A stretch of DNA of 64,000 nucleotides from CALBPI01 sp045110335 (GCA_045110335.1 JBGCGB010000024.1:186001-250000); one strand, 5' to 3'. Shown: positions 7,109 through 16,033, counted from the first letter of the stretch. Notes: generated by a model not told the origin, from the sequence alone. Numbers and translations are program-made.

Positions 7109-8917
7109 ATGAATCAATATCCGATTTGGAAGTATCTTCTGGTTGTCGCGGTCGTGGTCTTTGGCTTGCTGACCGCGATGCCTAACTTCTACGGCTCGGC
7201 GCCGGGGTTGCAGCTCAGTGCGGCGGAGAACACGACATTGTCCGAGGCTTCTCTCGGCACCTATTCAACGGTGTTGACGGAAGCCGGCTTCGCACCGACG
7301 CATCAATTTAGCCGTGATGGAAAGCTTTTTTATGCTTTCGAGACACGGGATATGCAGTCCGCGGCGTTCGAGTATCTGAAAGCAAATCGTGGTGATCGAG
7401 TTTCGCCCGCTAAGACGCTGACGCCATTGCAGCCGGCTTGGTTGCGTGCGTTGGGTCTCGAGCCGATGAGTCTTGGTCTTGATTTGAGAGGCGGCGTCTA
7501 TCTGCTTTATGAGGTGGACCTTGGCAAGGCGATTGAAGATCGGATGGAGATCTATCGCGCCGAAATTGAAGCTGAATTGAAACGCAATATTTCAGTGTCG
7601 CGGGCCAGATTGAATGGCAACACGATCACGATTGATGTGCGTGATGAAAATGATCTTTCAGCCGCAAGAGCTGCCGTGAAGACAGTCGACAATGCGTTAC
7701 AGGTATTGAGTGGCACGAATGACCGTTCAATTCGGGTTCGCATGACCGAGCTGCAAATTCTCGAGCGTCAGAATTTTGCGATTGAACAGAACATCACCAC
7801 GTTACGTAATCGGGTAGATGCGCTGGGCGTGGCTGAACCTGTCATTCAACGTCAGGGACTGAAACGTATCGTCGTGCAGTTGCCCGGTATCCAGGATCCC
7901 AACGAAGCCAAAGAGATTCTGGGGGCGGCCGCGACGCTGCAATTTCGTTTGGTGGATCTGACCGGCAATGCCGCCGGGTCACAGAGCTTTCCATTCCGCG
8001 AAGGTGGCGATCTCGTTCTGAAACGTGAAGTGATCGCCTCTGGTGATCAGATCGTCGATGCCAGTGCCAGCTTCGTTGAAGGCCAACCTGCTGTCAGTAT
8101 CCGGTTGGATGCGATCGGCGGCGCGAACATGCTGAAGACAACGCAGAAAAATCTGCAAAAACCGATGGCGGTGTTGTTCATCACGTCGAAGCCCTTGGCC
8201 GTCGAGCGCGATGGTGAGATCCAATACGAAACGCGTGAAGAATATGAAGTCATCAACCGCGCAACGATTCAGGGCGTTTTTTCGAATCAGTTCAATATTA
8301 CCGGCCTGACGTCTGATGAGGCCCGGGTATTGGCATTGTTGCTGAAAGCCGGCGCATTGGCTGCGCCGTTGTTTGAAGTGGGTGAGCAAACAATTGGCCC
8401 AAGTCGCGGACAAGACAATATCGACCGGGGCTTCCTCGCGATTCAAATTGGTTTCCTGCTCGTCGTCATTTTCATGATCATGTATTACCGCGTGTTCGGA
8501 TTCATCGCGAACCTCGCACTGTTGACCAACCTGATATTGATTGTCGGTGCCTTGTCCCTGCTGCAAGCGTCGCTGACGTTGCCGGGTATTGCGGGTATCG
8601 TTTTGACGGTTGGTATGGCCGTGGATGCGAACGTGCTGATCTTCGAGCGAATACGAGAGGAGCTCGGCGCGGGTAACTCCGTTCAAGGGGCGATCAGTGA
8701 AGGCTACGACAAAGCGTTCTCGTCGATTGCGGATGCGAACGTCACGACGTTTATCGCGGCGCTGGTGTTGTTTATGTTTGGTACGGGGCCTGTCAAAGGT
8801 TTCTCGGTGACCTTGTCGATCGGTATTCTCACATCAATGTTCACAGCGATTGTCGGCACACGCGCGGTCGTTAATCTAATCTACGGCGGGCGTAAGCTCG
8901 ACAAGCTGGCGGTATAG
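7109..8917 (+). CDS. secD: Protein translocase subunit SecD
   Basis: A 602-residue RND-superfamily membrane protein that uses the proton gradient to pull secreted proteins through SecYEG. The N-terminal helix (about 8-25) is followed by a large periplasmic region (P1), with LGLDLRGGVYLLYEVD marking the conserved start and RVDALGVAEPVIQRQG a second hallmark. The C-terminal half holds five membrane helices from about residue 445 on, including IVLTVGMAVDANVLIFERIREE with the conserved Asp. The length matches the family (about 600-620). It lies 10 bases after yajC and 2 bases before secF. The minus-strand ORF at 7979-8686 is a shadow. Confidence 0.97.
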   Translation: MNQYPIWKYLLVVAVVVFGLLTAMPNFYGSAPGLQLSAAENTTLSEASLGTYSTVLTEAGFAPTHQFSRDGKLFYAFETRDMQSAAFEYLKANRGDRVSPAKTLTPLQPAWLRALGLEPMSLGLDLRGGVYLLYEVDLGKAIEDRMEIYRAEIEAELKRNISVSRARLNGNTITIDVRDENDLSAARAAVKTVDNALQVLSGTNDRSIRVRMTELQILERQNFAIEQNITTLRNRVDALGVAEPVIQRQGLKRIVVQLPGIQDPNEAKEILGAAATLQFRLVDLTGNAAGSQSFPFREGGDLVLKREVIASGDQIVDASASFVEGQPAVSIRLDAIGGANMLKTTQKNLQKPMAVLFITSKPLAVERDGEIQYETREEYEVINRATIQGVFSNQFNITGLTSDEARVLALLLKAGALAAPLFEVGEQTIGPSRGQDNIDRGFLAIQIGFLLVVIFMIMYYRVFGFIANLALLTNLILIVGALSLLQASLTLPGIAGIVLTVGMAVDANVLIFERIREELGAGNSVQGAISEGYDKAFSSIADANVTTFIAALVLFMFGTGPVKGFSVTLSIGILTSMFTAIVGTRAVVNLIYGGRKLDKLAV

Positions 8918-8919
8918 TC

Positions 8920-9855
8920 ATGCGCGTATTATCAAAAGAAACCCATTTTCGTTTCATGGCGCGCCGGCGTGGCGCGGCGATTCTGTCAGCGATTCTGATC
9001 ATCGCTTCGTTCGCCGCCATCATGACGCGTGGTCTCAACTTCGGAATCGAGTTCACCGGTGGTGTCGAGTTCGAAGCAGGCTACGCCCAGCCGGTTGATG
9101 TTGATGTTGTTCGCGGCCAGTTAGCCGATGCCGGATTTGCTGATGCACAAGTGCTCTACTTCGGTACTGAGCAAGACGTCATGATCCGCATCCCGCCGCG
9201 GGAAGGGTCAGATGGCACCGAGCTGCGTCAGGAGCTTTTGGATTTGCTGCAGGCTGATGGTTCCGAAGTCCAGGACCGCAGCTTTTCGGTGGTTTTCCCG
9301 CAGATTGGTGGTGAAGTTGCCGAGGCGGGCAGTCTTGCGATGATCTTCGTGCTGATCATGATCTTCATTTACATCATGTTGCGCTTCCAATGGAAGTTCT
9401 CGGCGGGCGCTGTCGCGGCGTTGATGCATGATGTGATCGTGACGGTCGGCTTTTTCGCCGTATTCCAGTTCCAGGTGGACGGATCTGTGATCGCGGCTGT
9501 GTTGGCTGTTGTTGGTTATTCTTTGAACGATACCGTCGTTGTCTTCGATCGGATTCGCGAAAACTTTCTGTCGACGCGCGGTGAGACATCCACCGAAGTG
9601 ATTGACCGTTCGATCAACCAGATGCTGGCAAGAACGATCATTACCGGCCTGACGACGTTGCTCGTTTTGGGTGCGTTGTTGTTCCTCGGCGGAGAGTCGG
9701 TGCGGTCATTCTCGATTGCGTTGATTGTCGGCATTGTCGTCGGTACGTACTCGTCCATTTATGTCGCGAGTGCGGTCGCCTTACGTTTGGGTGTGACGGC
9801 GAAAGATCTAATGCCGCCGGAGCCTGACCCGGATGAAATTGACGAAATGCCATAA
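8920..9855 (+). CDS. secF: Protein translocase subunit SecF
   Basis: A 311-residue partner of SecD. Six membrane helices are expected. The N-terminal signature LNFGIEFTGGVEFEAGY marks the first periplasmic loop, and helix 4 contains VVGYSLNDTVVVFDRIREN with the conserved Asp of the proton relay. The segment FSIALIVGIVVGTYSSIYVASA is the conserved last helix. It starts 2 bases after the secD stop and ends at a strong terminator, so it closes the yajC-secDF operon. The C-terminal tail PPEPDPDEIDEMP is acidic and short. Confidence 0.97.
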   Translation: MRVLSKETHFRFMARRRGAAILSAILIIASFAAIMTRGLNFGIEFTGGVEFEAGYAQPVDVDVVRGQLADAGFADAQVLYFGTEQDVMIRIPPREGSDGTELRQELLDLLQADGSEVQDRSFSVVFPQIGGEVAEAGSLAMIFVLIMIFIYIMLRFQWKFSAGAVAALMHDVIVTVGFFAVFQFQVDGSVIAAVLAVVGYSLNDTVVVFDRIRENFLSTRGETSTEVIDRSINQMLARTIITGLTTLLVLGALLFLGGESVRSFSIALIVGIVVGTYSSIYVASAVALRLGVTAKDLMPPEPDPDEIDEMP

Positions 9856-9876
9856 CCGCTAGATCGGTTAGCCATC

Positions 9877-9916
9877 AAAAAAGGCGCCGAACCCTGTTGG
9901 GGTTCGGCGCCTTTTT
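9877..9916. terminator. Bidirectional terminator between secF and suhB
   Basis: A perfect 12-base stem (GGCGCCGAACCC / GGGTTCGGCGCC, 9883-9911) is flanked by A6 on the left and T5 on the right. It can therefore end transcripts from secF on the plus strand and from suhB on the minus strand, which converge here. Confidence 0.92.
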
Positions 9917-9943
9917 ATTGGTCGGTGCTTTGGTTGTGCGGCG

Positions 9944-10765
9944 TTATTTCTGCAAGCCACTTAACGCATCGATTGCCGCTTTTGCGTCGGTGGCGAACAA
10001 ACGAGCTAATGCTGCAAACACTTTCGGTGTGCCGGCCATGACATGCCCGCTGTCCAGATAGTTTTCGCCACCATCGATGCCACTGATAATGCCGCCTGCC
10101 TCACGAATGATCAGTGCGCCGGCGGCGACGTCCCAGGGCTTTAAACCAAACTCCCAAAACGCATCCAACCGACCGGCTGCTACATAGGCAAGATCCAGTG
10201 CGGCAGCGCCCGGGCGCCGAATACCGGCGCTCTTGGTCAAGACGGCTTTCAACAACGCGAGGTAGTGATCGACGCCGGCTTGTTGATCACCGCGATAGGG
10301 GAAACCTGTGCCGACCAGCGCTTCGCTGAGTTGACGGCGTCCGCTGACCCGCATTTTTCGGCCATCCAGTTGAGCGCCGTCACCGCGAGAGGCCGTAAAC
10401 ATTTCCTGGCTGACTGGGTCATAGATCACGCCATGCGACAAGCGGCCGTCAATTCGCGCAGCGACCGAGACGCAGTAAACCGGAAAACTGTGTAGAAAGT
10501 TATTGGTGCCATCAAGTGGGTCAATAATCCATTCGACATCCTTGCCTGGCGATGCGCCGGATTCTTCGGCGAGAATGGCATGCTCCGGATAGTTTTTGCG
10601 GATCTCATCAATGATTTTTTCTTCAGCCCGTCGGTCCGCTTCGCTGACAAAGTCGTTGCGCCCTTTGCTTTCGATATTGAGCTCGTGGAGACGGCGTTGC
10701 GACCGTACAAGAGAGTCGCCGCCTTTGCGGGCAGCGGAAATAGCAACGTTCAACAGCGCGTGCAT
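9944..10765 (-). CDS. suhB: Inositol-1-monophosphatase family protein SuhB
   Basis: A 273-residue Mg-dependent phosphatase. Metal-site motifs: LAEESG (Glu), WIIDPLDGTNNF (the family signature with two Asp) and, near the C-terminus, LKPWDVAAGALIIREAGG. It hydrolyses myo-inositol 1-phosphate. In gammaproteobacteria SuhB also takes part in rRNA antitermination with NusB/NusE. It is transcribed toward secF and is divergent from trmJ, the arrangement found upstream of trmJ in E. coli and Pseudomonas. The length matches SuhB (about 267-275). The GATG-type ATG at 10765 begins at the conserved MHALLNVAI. Confidence 0.94.
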   Translation of the reverse strand: MHALLNVAISAARKGGDSLVRSQRRLHELNIESKGRNDFVSEADRRAEEKIIDEIRKNYPEHAILAEESGASPGKDVEWIIDPLDGTNNFLHSFPVYCVSVAARIDGRLSHGVIYDPVSQEMFTASRGDGAQLDGRKMRVSGRRQLSEALVGTGFPYRGDQQAGVDHYLALLKAVLTKSAGIRRPGAAALDLAYVAAGRLDAFWEFGLKPWDVAAGALIIREAGGIISGIDGGENYLDSGHVMAGTPKVFAALARLFATDAKAAIDALSGLQK

Positions 10766-10888
10766 GGTGCGGATGTCCTTATGAACTGAATCGGGATTTT
10801 CGGCCTAGGGATACCCCCTGACCGTAACGGGGCGGTAGAATAGCACGTTGACGCAATTTAGATGCTGGACAGCCAGTCAGGAGACCGT

Positions 10889-11614
10889 GTGAACTCAATT
10901 CGAATCGTGTTGGTGGGAACCACCCATCCGGGCAATATCGGCGCTGCAGCCCGTGCGATGAAGAATATGGCGCTGACCGATTTGGCTTTGGTGAATCCGA
11001 AGATTTTCCCGAGCGGGCAGGCGGTAGCGCGCGCGTCGGGCGCGACGGATATTCTCGATAACACGACTGTCCACACGAGTTTGGCGGAGGCCGTGGCTGA
11101 TTGTCATTGGGTGATTGGCACCAGCGCGCGCACTCGCAGCATCGCCTGGCCACAGTTGGACGTTCGTGAAGCCGCCGCAGAAGTCCATCAGCGGGCAGCG
11201 ACAGGCACCGTGGCGATTGTGTTTGGTCCGGAAAAGACGGGTTTGAGTAATGGCGATATGGATCTTTGTAGCGCATTGGTTTGTATTCCCACGACGGAAT
11301 TCAGCTCCCTGAATTTGGCCATGGCGGTGCAGGTCATCGGTTACGAGCTATTTATTACGCAAGCAGAGCCCCATGAGCGGCAAGCGGCTGATGCGCCGCC
11401 CGCAACGGCCGATGAGATGGAGCACTTGTTCGCGCATATCGAACGGTTATCGCTCGGTAGCGGCTTTCTTAACCCGGACAATCCACGTTATTTGATGCGT
11501 CGGTTGCGACGACTAATGGCGCGCGCCGAGCCCGACAAAAATGAAGTGAATATTCTTCGCGGCATTTTGTCTGCGCTGGAATCTCCGCGATGGCGCAATG
11601 GAGATGGTGGTTAA
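10889..11614 (+). CDS. trmJ: tRNA (cytidine/uridine-2'-O-)-methyltransferase TrmJ
   Basis: A 241-residue SPOUT methyltransferase that 2'-O-methylates position 32 in the anticodon loop of tRNAs. Conserved blocks: RIVLVGTTHPGNIGAAARAMKNM, TDLALVNP, GTSARTR, IVFGPEKTGLSN and the knot segment SSLNLAMAVQVIGYEL. The GTG at 10889 is chosen because homology begins there and CAGGAGA lies upstream; an ATG at 10862 would add nine residues. A TAGAAT -10 box at 10836-10841 could be its promoter. In relatives trmJ precedes iscR, but here iscS follows directly, 2 bases after the stop. Confidence 0.94.
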   Translation: MNSIRIVLVGTTHPGNIGAAARAMKNMALTDLALVNPKIFPSGQAVARASGATDILDNTTVHTSLAEAVADCHWVIGTSARTRSIAWPQLDVREAAAEVHQRAATGTVAIVFGPEKTGLSNGDMDLCSALVCIPTTEFSSLNLAMAVQVIGYELFITQAEPHERQAADAPPATADEMEHLFAHIERLSLGSGFLNPDNPRYLMRRLRRLMARAEPDKNEVNILRGILSALESPRWRNGDGG

Positions 11615-11616
11615 TC

Positions 11617-12807
11617 GTGTTTGGCTTACCCAGCATTGAGCCGATCTATATGGACTACGCCGCGACGACGCCGGTCGATGCGGCGGTGACAACTGCGATG
11701 GCGAGCTGTCTCGAGTTGGATGGTGATTTTGGCAATGCATCGTCCACGCATGTGTTCGGGGCGGCAGCCGCTGATCGGGTTGCGAAGGCCACACAACAGT
11801 TGGCGGCGTCACTAAACGCAAAGCCCGCTGATTTGGTATGGACGTCTGGTGCAACGGAGTCCGATAACCTTGCGATTATCGGCGCAGCTCGTTATCGGAA
11901 AGACGAAGGTCGTCACTTGATTACGGCCCGGACAGAACACAAGGCTGTTGTCGATGCGTTTCGCTACCTCGAGCGCGAGGGTTTCGATGTTACGTGGTTG
12001 AACCCGGAGCCGAACGGTCTGATTTCACCGGCAGCAGTCGAGTCGGCATTGCGCCCGGACACGACGCTGGTGTCGATCATGTGGGTCAACAATGAACTGG
12101 GCACGATTAATGATATCGCGGCAATGGCGCAATTGCTCTCATCTCATCCGGCGCTATTCCATGTGGATGCCGCGCAGGCCTTCGGTAAGTTGCCGATTGA
12201 CGTGCAAGCAGTGCCGATCGATCTATTGTCGTTAACGGCGCATAAAATTTACGGACCCAAAGGCATCGGTGCGCTTTTTTTGGCACCCCGCTTGGGCGTC
12301 AATATCGAGCCTTTGTTGTATGGTGGCGGGCAGCAAAATGGTCGGCGCCCCGGCACGATGCCAACCCATCAAATTGTCGGATTTGGCGCTGCCGCTGACA
12401 TTGCGATGCAACGCATGGCGCAGGATCATCAAACGTTGTCGATACTTGGCGAATTGCTCAGGACGCGATTAACAAGCATTGACGGTGTGTCATTAAATGG
12501 CAGTCCATCAGATCGACTTACATGGTTGCTCAATGTTTCTGTCGATGGTGTTGATGGGGAGGCGCTAGTGGCAGCCATGTTGCCGGTCGCGTTGGCGACT
12601 GGTTCGGCTTGCAACTCGAAAAACACCGAGCCTTCATTTGTCTTGCGCGCGATCGGCCTGGATGATCAAGCGGCAGGTGCCTCATTGCGGTTCTCATTGG
12701 GTCGTCAAAGCACTGAAGATGACGTGCATCGCGTTGCTGATCACTTTGAGCGGGTGGTTACACGACTTCGCCAGATTGCCGGTCCACTGGGTCGAGTCAG
12801 CGCGTGA
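11617..12807 (+). CDS. iscS: Cysteine desulfurase IscS
   Basis: A 396-residue PLP enzyme that takes sulfur from cysteine for Fe-S clusters and tRNA thiolation. Seen: IYMDYAATTPVD at the N-terminus, TSGATESDNLAI, TEHKAV, WVNNELGTI, HVDAAQAFGK, the PLP lysine in TAHKIYGPKG (about residue 210) and the active-site cysteine in TGSACNSKNTEPSF (about residue 332). Length and residue spacing follow E. coli IscS. GTG at 11617 is preferred because it gives a short N-terminus before IYMDY; an ATG inside trmJ at 11590 is also open. It is overlapped by the IscU-like gene. The loop reads CNSKNTEPS rather than the usual CTSASLEPS. Confidence 0.9.
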   Translation: MFGLPSIEPIYMDYAATTPVDAAVTTAMASCLELDGDFGNASSTHVFGAAAADRVAKATQQLAASLNAKPADLVWTSGATESDNLAIIGAARYRKDEGRHLITARTEHKAVVDAFRYLEREGFDVTWLNPEPNGLISPAAVESALRPDTTLVSIMWVNNELGTINDIAAMAQLLSSHPALFHVDAAQAFGKLPIDVQAVPIDLLSLTAHKIYGPKGIGALFLAPRLGVNIEPLLYGGGQQNGRRPGTMPTHQIVGFGAAADIAMQRMAQDHQTLSILGELLRTRLTSIDGVSLNGSPSDRLTWLLNVSVDGVDGEALVAAMLPVALATGSACNSKNTEPSFVLRAIGLDDQAAGASLRFSLGRQSTEDDVHRVADHFERVVTRLRQIAGPLGRVSA

Positions 12808-13157
12808 AGTATTCGCCTGAAATGCTGCGGATTCTCGATGATCTGAGGCATGTTGCGGACAGCTCATTGGCCGAAATGCGACCCGGTTTGCCCCAAAACC
12901 GGCGATCTGGGGTACAATTTCACATTGAAAAGCAGGGCAAAGGCGCCATCCTTGTAACGTATAACGTTCTTGGTGCGCCGACACTCGTGGCTTTGGCCGA
13001 ATATCTCGCCAGATATCTAACCGACAGTGGTGGTGTCTTGCCGGATACAGAAGCCTCAAGACAAGCCTTGGGCCTTACCCGAGCTGACCTTGGGTCGATT
13101 TTGAACGCCGAAGACGCCTGGCGGCTGGCCTGGCAGGACGGCAAGGAAAACACATAG
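12804..13157 (+). CDS. IscU/NifU-N-like protein lacking all cysteines
   Basis: A 117-residue protein in the position of iscU, between iscS and iscA, starting with a GTG that overlaps the iscS stop. It lines up along its whole length with the IscU scaffold: a short N-terminus MKYSPEMLR against MAYSEKVID, then YNVLGAPTLVALAEYLARYL where IscU has YGCGSAIASSSLVTEW, and ILNAEDAWRLAWQDG where IscU has ILAEDAIKAAIADY. There is no cysteine anywhere and the GD(V) ligand is lost, so it cannot hold an Fe-S cluster as IscU does. It may have kept a binding role, perhaps with IscS or IscA, or be decaying. The alignment was made by eye. Confidence 0.7.
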   Translation: MKYSPEMLRILDDLRHVADSSLAEMRPGLPQNRRSGVQFHIEKQGKGAILVTYNVLGAPTLVALAEYLARYLTDSGGVLPDTEASRQALGLTRADLGSILNAEDAWRLAWQDGKENT

Positions 13158-13159
13158 CA

Positions 13160-13501
13160 ATGGCAATTTCTCTATCTACATCTGCGGCTAAACGCGTACG
13201 CAGCTACATCGACCAACGGGGTAGTGGTATCGGCTTGCGCCTCGGTGTGAAGAAAACCGGGTGCAACGGATTTTCCTATGTCATCGACTATGCAGAGCAA
13301 GTGGAAGCGAACGACGCCGTATTTGAACAAGTGGATGGCTTGAAGGTCATTGTTGATCCCGACAGCTTGCCTTTGATCGATGGCACCGAAGTGGATTTTG
13401 TCAAAGACGGTTTGAACGAAATGTTCCGCTTTGCCAATCCGAACGTCTCCGGTGAGTGCGGTTGCGGAGAGAGTTTTAACGTCGCTACCGAAGGCGAGTA
13501 G
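13160..13501 (+). CDS. iscA: Iron-sulfur cluster carrier of the HesB/IscA family
   Basis: A 113-residue A-type carrier that receives Fe-S clusters and passes them to apoproteins. The three conserved cysteines are present: C35 in KTGCNGFSY, and C100 and C102 in SGECGCGESF. The spacing equals that of E. coli IscA (35/99/101). It begins 2 bases after the IscU-like gene and is the last gene before the ndk promoter, so iscS, the IscU-like gene and iscA form one unit with trmJ. hscB, hscA, fdx and iscX, which normally follow, are absent. Confidence 0.92.
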   Translation: MAISLSTSAAKRVRSYIDQRGSGIGLRLGVKKTGCNGFSYVIDYAEQVEANDAVFEQVDGLKVIVDPDSLPLIDGTEVDFVKDGLNEMFRFANPNVSGECGCGESFNVATEGE

Positions 13502-13511
13502 CCGACCCGCG

Positions 13512-13540
13512 TTGTCAGCCGAAGCGGCGGTCGTTAGAAT
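13512..13540 (+). promoter_or_regulatory. Sigma-70 type promoter upstream of ndk
   Basis: TTGTCA (13512-13517) and TAGAAT (13535-13540) are separated by 17 bases, the ideal spacing. The leader to the ndk ATG would be about 80 bases long. Confidence 0.55.
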
Positions 13541-13626
13541 GCCGCCGAATTTCAATTTTTGAATGGCCTTATCAGGCGACCGCCCAGTGTCGCGTGCAAT
13601 TATTTTTACCTATAGGAATCTAAATC

Positions 13627-14058
13627 ATGGCAATTGAAACCACGTTATCGATCATCAAGCCGGACGGCGTCGAAAAAAACCTGATCGGCGAAATCTACGG
13701 TCGATTTGAGAAAGCCGGCTTGGAAGTCATCGCCGCACGCATGATTCAATTGAGTCGCGAACAAGCAGAAGGCTTCTATGCGGTGCATAGCGAACGTCCG
13801 TTCTTCAACGATCTCGTTAGCTACATGATGTCTGGTCCGGTCATGGTGCAGGCACTGCGTGGCGAAAATGCGGTGGCGGTCAATCGTGATCTGATGGGCG
13901 CAACCAATCCGGCGGATGCCGATGCGGGCACAATCCGTGCGGATTTTGCGGCAAGCATCGAAGAAAACGTCGTGCATGGATCGGATGCGACCGAAACAGC
14001 GGCCGTCGAGGTGAAGTTCTTCTTTCCGGAAGGCGTCACTGAGCGCACCCGCGGTTAG
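13627..14058 (+). CDS. ndk: Nucleoside diphosphate kinase
   Basis: A 143-residue cytoplasmic kinase that moves the gamma phosphate from ATP to other nucleoside diphosphates through a phosphohistidine. Seen: TLSIIKPDGVEKNLIG at the N-terminus, the active-site histidine H117 in ENVVHGSDATETA, and the ending EVKFFFP. The length is exactly that of bacterial Ndk. It follows the isc remnant, as in Pseudomonas, where ndk comes after iscX, and lies 24 bases before rlmN. Confidence 0.97.
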   Translation: MAIETTLSIIKPDGVEKNLIGEIYGRFEKAGLEVIAARMIQLSREQAEGFYAVHSERPFFNDLVSYMMSGPVMVQALRGENAVAVNRDLMGATNPADADAGTIRADFAASIEENVVHGSDATETAAVEVKFFFPEGVTERTRG

Positions 14059-14082
14059 CAACGGTCTTTTTCGGGTGTATCG

Positions 14083-15177
14083 ATGAATGACGCAGTGAAC
14101 TTATTGGGGATGCCTCGCGACTCACTCGAGCAGTGGTTTGCGGGGCATGCTCAAAAGCCGTTCAGGGCGCGCCAACTTATGCAGTGGATGCACCAGCGCC
14201 AGGAGCTGGACGTCAACAACATGACAGATCTCTCCAAGTCGTTGAGAGAAACGCTTGTTAATGAGTCGGCACTGAAACTGCCGGGCGTCATCAATCGCTA
14301 TGATTCCACCGACGGTACGGTGAAGTGGTTGCTGACCGCCAAGAGTGGTCAGGCGATCGAGACCGTGTTTATTCCGGAAGCCGATCGCGGAACACTGTGC
14401 ATTTCGTCGCAGGTCGGCTGTGCGTTGGACTGCGCGTTTTGTGCGACAGCCAAGCAGGGCTTCAACAGTAATTTGACCAGTGCGGAAATCATTGCGCAGG
14501 TTTGGATGGCGATCAGGGATCTACCGCGTCGTGCAAACGGCGATCCGGCCGTGACCAATGTCGTATTGATGGGGATGGGGGAGCCACTGGCGAACTATCG
14601 CGAGGTCGTGCCAGCACTCAAACTGCTGATCGACGATCTGGCCTATGGATTATCGCGCCGCCGTGTCACGCTAAGCACTTCCGGACTGGTTCCACAGATC
14701 GACAAGCTCGCGCATGAATGCAATGTGTCGTTGGCCGTGTCGTTACATGCGCCGAACAACGAACTACGCGACCAGCTTGTGCCAATCAACCGGGTGCATC
14801 CGATCGCATCGTTGCTGGATGCCTGTTGGCGCTATGTTGATGCCTTTGGCAACCGACACATTACGTTCGAATACGTGATGCTTGACGGCGTGAATGACAC
14901 TTTGCAGCATGCCGATGAATTGGCTGGTCTTCTGAAAGGTCATCCGGCTAAGGTAAATCTGATTCCGTTTAACCCATTTAAAGGGGTGCCTTTCAAACGC
15001 AGCCCAGCGGATCAAATCGCGAGATTTCGCGATCGACTGCGTTCACGCGGCCTCGTAACGACCGTTCGTCGTACTCGCGGCGACGATATCGATGCCGCTT
15101 GCGGGCAGTTGGCTGGCAAGGTAGAAGATCGCGTAAAACACCCACTTGGCGCCCGCACGAGAGGGGCTCCGGCCTGA
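14083..15177 (+). CDS. rlmN: Dual-specificity rRNA/tRNA C2-adenosine methyltransferase RlmN
   Basis: A 364-residue radical-SAM enzyme that methylates C2 of A2503 in 23S rRNA and A37 in some tRNAs. The Fe-S cluster cysteines are C113, C117 and C120 in VGCALDCAFCATAKQGF. C340 in DDIDAACGQLAGK is the resolving cysteine that carries the methyl group. Other blocks: LMGMGEPLANY, RRVTLSTSGLVPQ, LAVSLHAPN and NLIPFNPF. It is followed by pilF in the classical order. The length is typical. Confidence 0.97.
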   Translation: MNDAVNLLGMPRDSLEQWFAGHAQKPFRARQLMQWMHQRQELDVNNMTDLSKSLRETLVNESALKLPGVINRYDSTDGTVKWLLTAKSGQAIETVFIPEADRGTLCISSQVGCALDCAFCATAKQGFNSNLTSAEIIAQVWMAIRDLPRRANGDPAVTNVVLMGMGEPLANYREVVPALKLLIDDLAYGLSRRRVTLSTSGLVPQIDKLAHECNVSLAVSLHAPNNELRDQLVPINRVHPIASLLDACWRYVDAFGNRHITFEYVMLDGVNDTLQHADELAGLLKGHPAKVNLIPFNPFKGVPFKRSPADQIARFRDRLRSRGLVTTVRRTRGDDIDAACGQLAGKVEDRVKHPLGARTRGAPA

Positions 15178-15256
15178 TTCCTGACGCGTGTCTTCGCGCA
15201 ACCAGAGCGCGATTGGGGTAATATCCCGTACATCATGAATTGAAAGGTTTGGCACT

Positions 15257-16009
15257 GTGCGTCTAATTTCGGCGATACTTTTTTGCGTAGCAATGTTCAG
15301 TGGCTGTATCACGGAGTCTTCCGGCGGTCGCGAATTCAAGCAGTCACCCACAGACGCTGCGGCATACAACTACCAGTTGGGCGTCGAATATCTCAAGAAC
15401 GGCAACCTTCAGTTAGCTCGCGAAAGATTGGAGAGTTCGGTCGAGCAGGATCCGACAGAAGCGGTGGCTTACTCGACACTCGCGATTGTCTATCAACGGA
15501 TTAATGAACCTAAGTTGGCGGACAAAGCCTATCGCGACGCGATTCGCGTCGCGCCGAATGATGGTGCCGTACAGAATAGCTATGCTGTGTATCTTTGCGG
15601 CCGTAAAGAGTTCCGTGATGCCGAGAAGATGTTCCTGAAGGCGGCGAGAAACCCGCTTTATTCAACACCCGCTCTGGCGATGACAAATGCCGGTGTCTGC
15701 ATGCTCGAACGCCCGGATGAAGCAGAGGCCGAACGCTACTTTCGCGGTGCGCTGGAAGTCAGCAAAGACTACCCCAATGCCCTGTTTGAGCTTGCTAGAC
15801 TGAAGTTATCGCAAGACAATGCGCTGAGTTCAAGAGCCTTTTTGCAGCGCTTGATGGCCGGTCGTACCGCGCCAGCGAACGTTTTGCTGCTCGCATGGCA
15901 GGTTGAAAAAGCGCTGGGCGATAATCAGGCTGCGGATGACTTCGCCAGTGAGCTCAAACGGCGTTTTCCCGAATCACGGCAAGCGCTCGCCGTCAGTCGG
16001 GGCGGTTGA
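15257..16009 (+). CDS. pilF: Type IV pilus biogenesis/stability lipoprotein PilF (PilW)
   Basis: A 250-residue lipoprotein with signal peptide and lipobox MFSGC (C17), then TPR repeats from about residue 35 on: YNYQLGVEYLKNGNLQLARERL, AVAYSTLAIVYQRINEPKLAD and later units. PilF/PilW is an outer-membrane pilotin that helps the PilQ secretin assemble. The assignment rests on the TPR-lipoprotein structure and the rlmN-pilF-rodZ order. The start is a GTG with a run of AAAGG upstream. A possible -10 box TAATAT lies at 15219-15224. No other pilus gene is in the window. Confidence 0.9.
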   Translation: MRLISAILFCVAMFSGCITESSGGREFKQSPTDAAAYNYQLGVEYLKNGNLQLARERLESSVEQDPTEAVAYSTLAIVYQRINEPKLADKAYRDAIRVAPNDGAVQNSYAVYLCGRKEFRDAEKMFLKAARNPLYSTPALAMTNAGVCMLERPDEAEAERYFRGALEVSKDYPNALFELARLKLSQDNALSSRAFLQRLMAGRTAPANVLLLAWQVEKALGDNQAADDFASELKRRFPESRQALAVSRGG

Positions 16010-16033
16010 GTAGCCATTTGACGATCTGTTGCG

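Noticed and set aside
7979..8686. Minus-strand ORF of 235 codons inside secD
   Set aside because: It is fully antisense to the well-conserved secD, has a His/Gln/Arg-rich low-quality composition and no family pattern.
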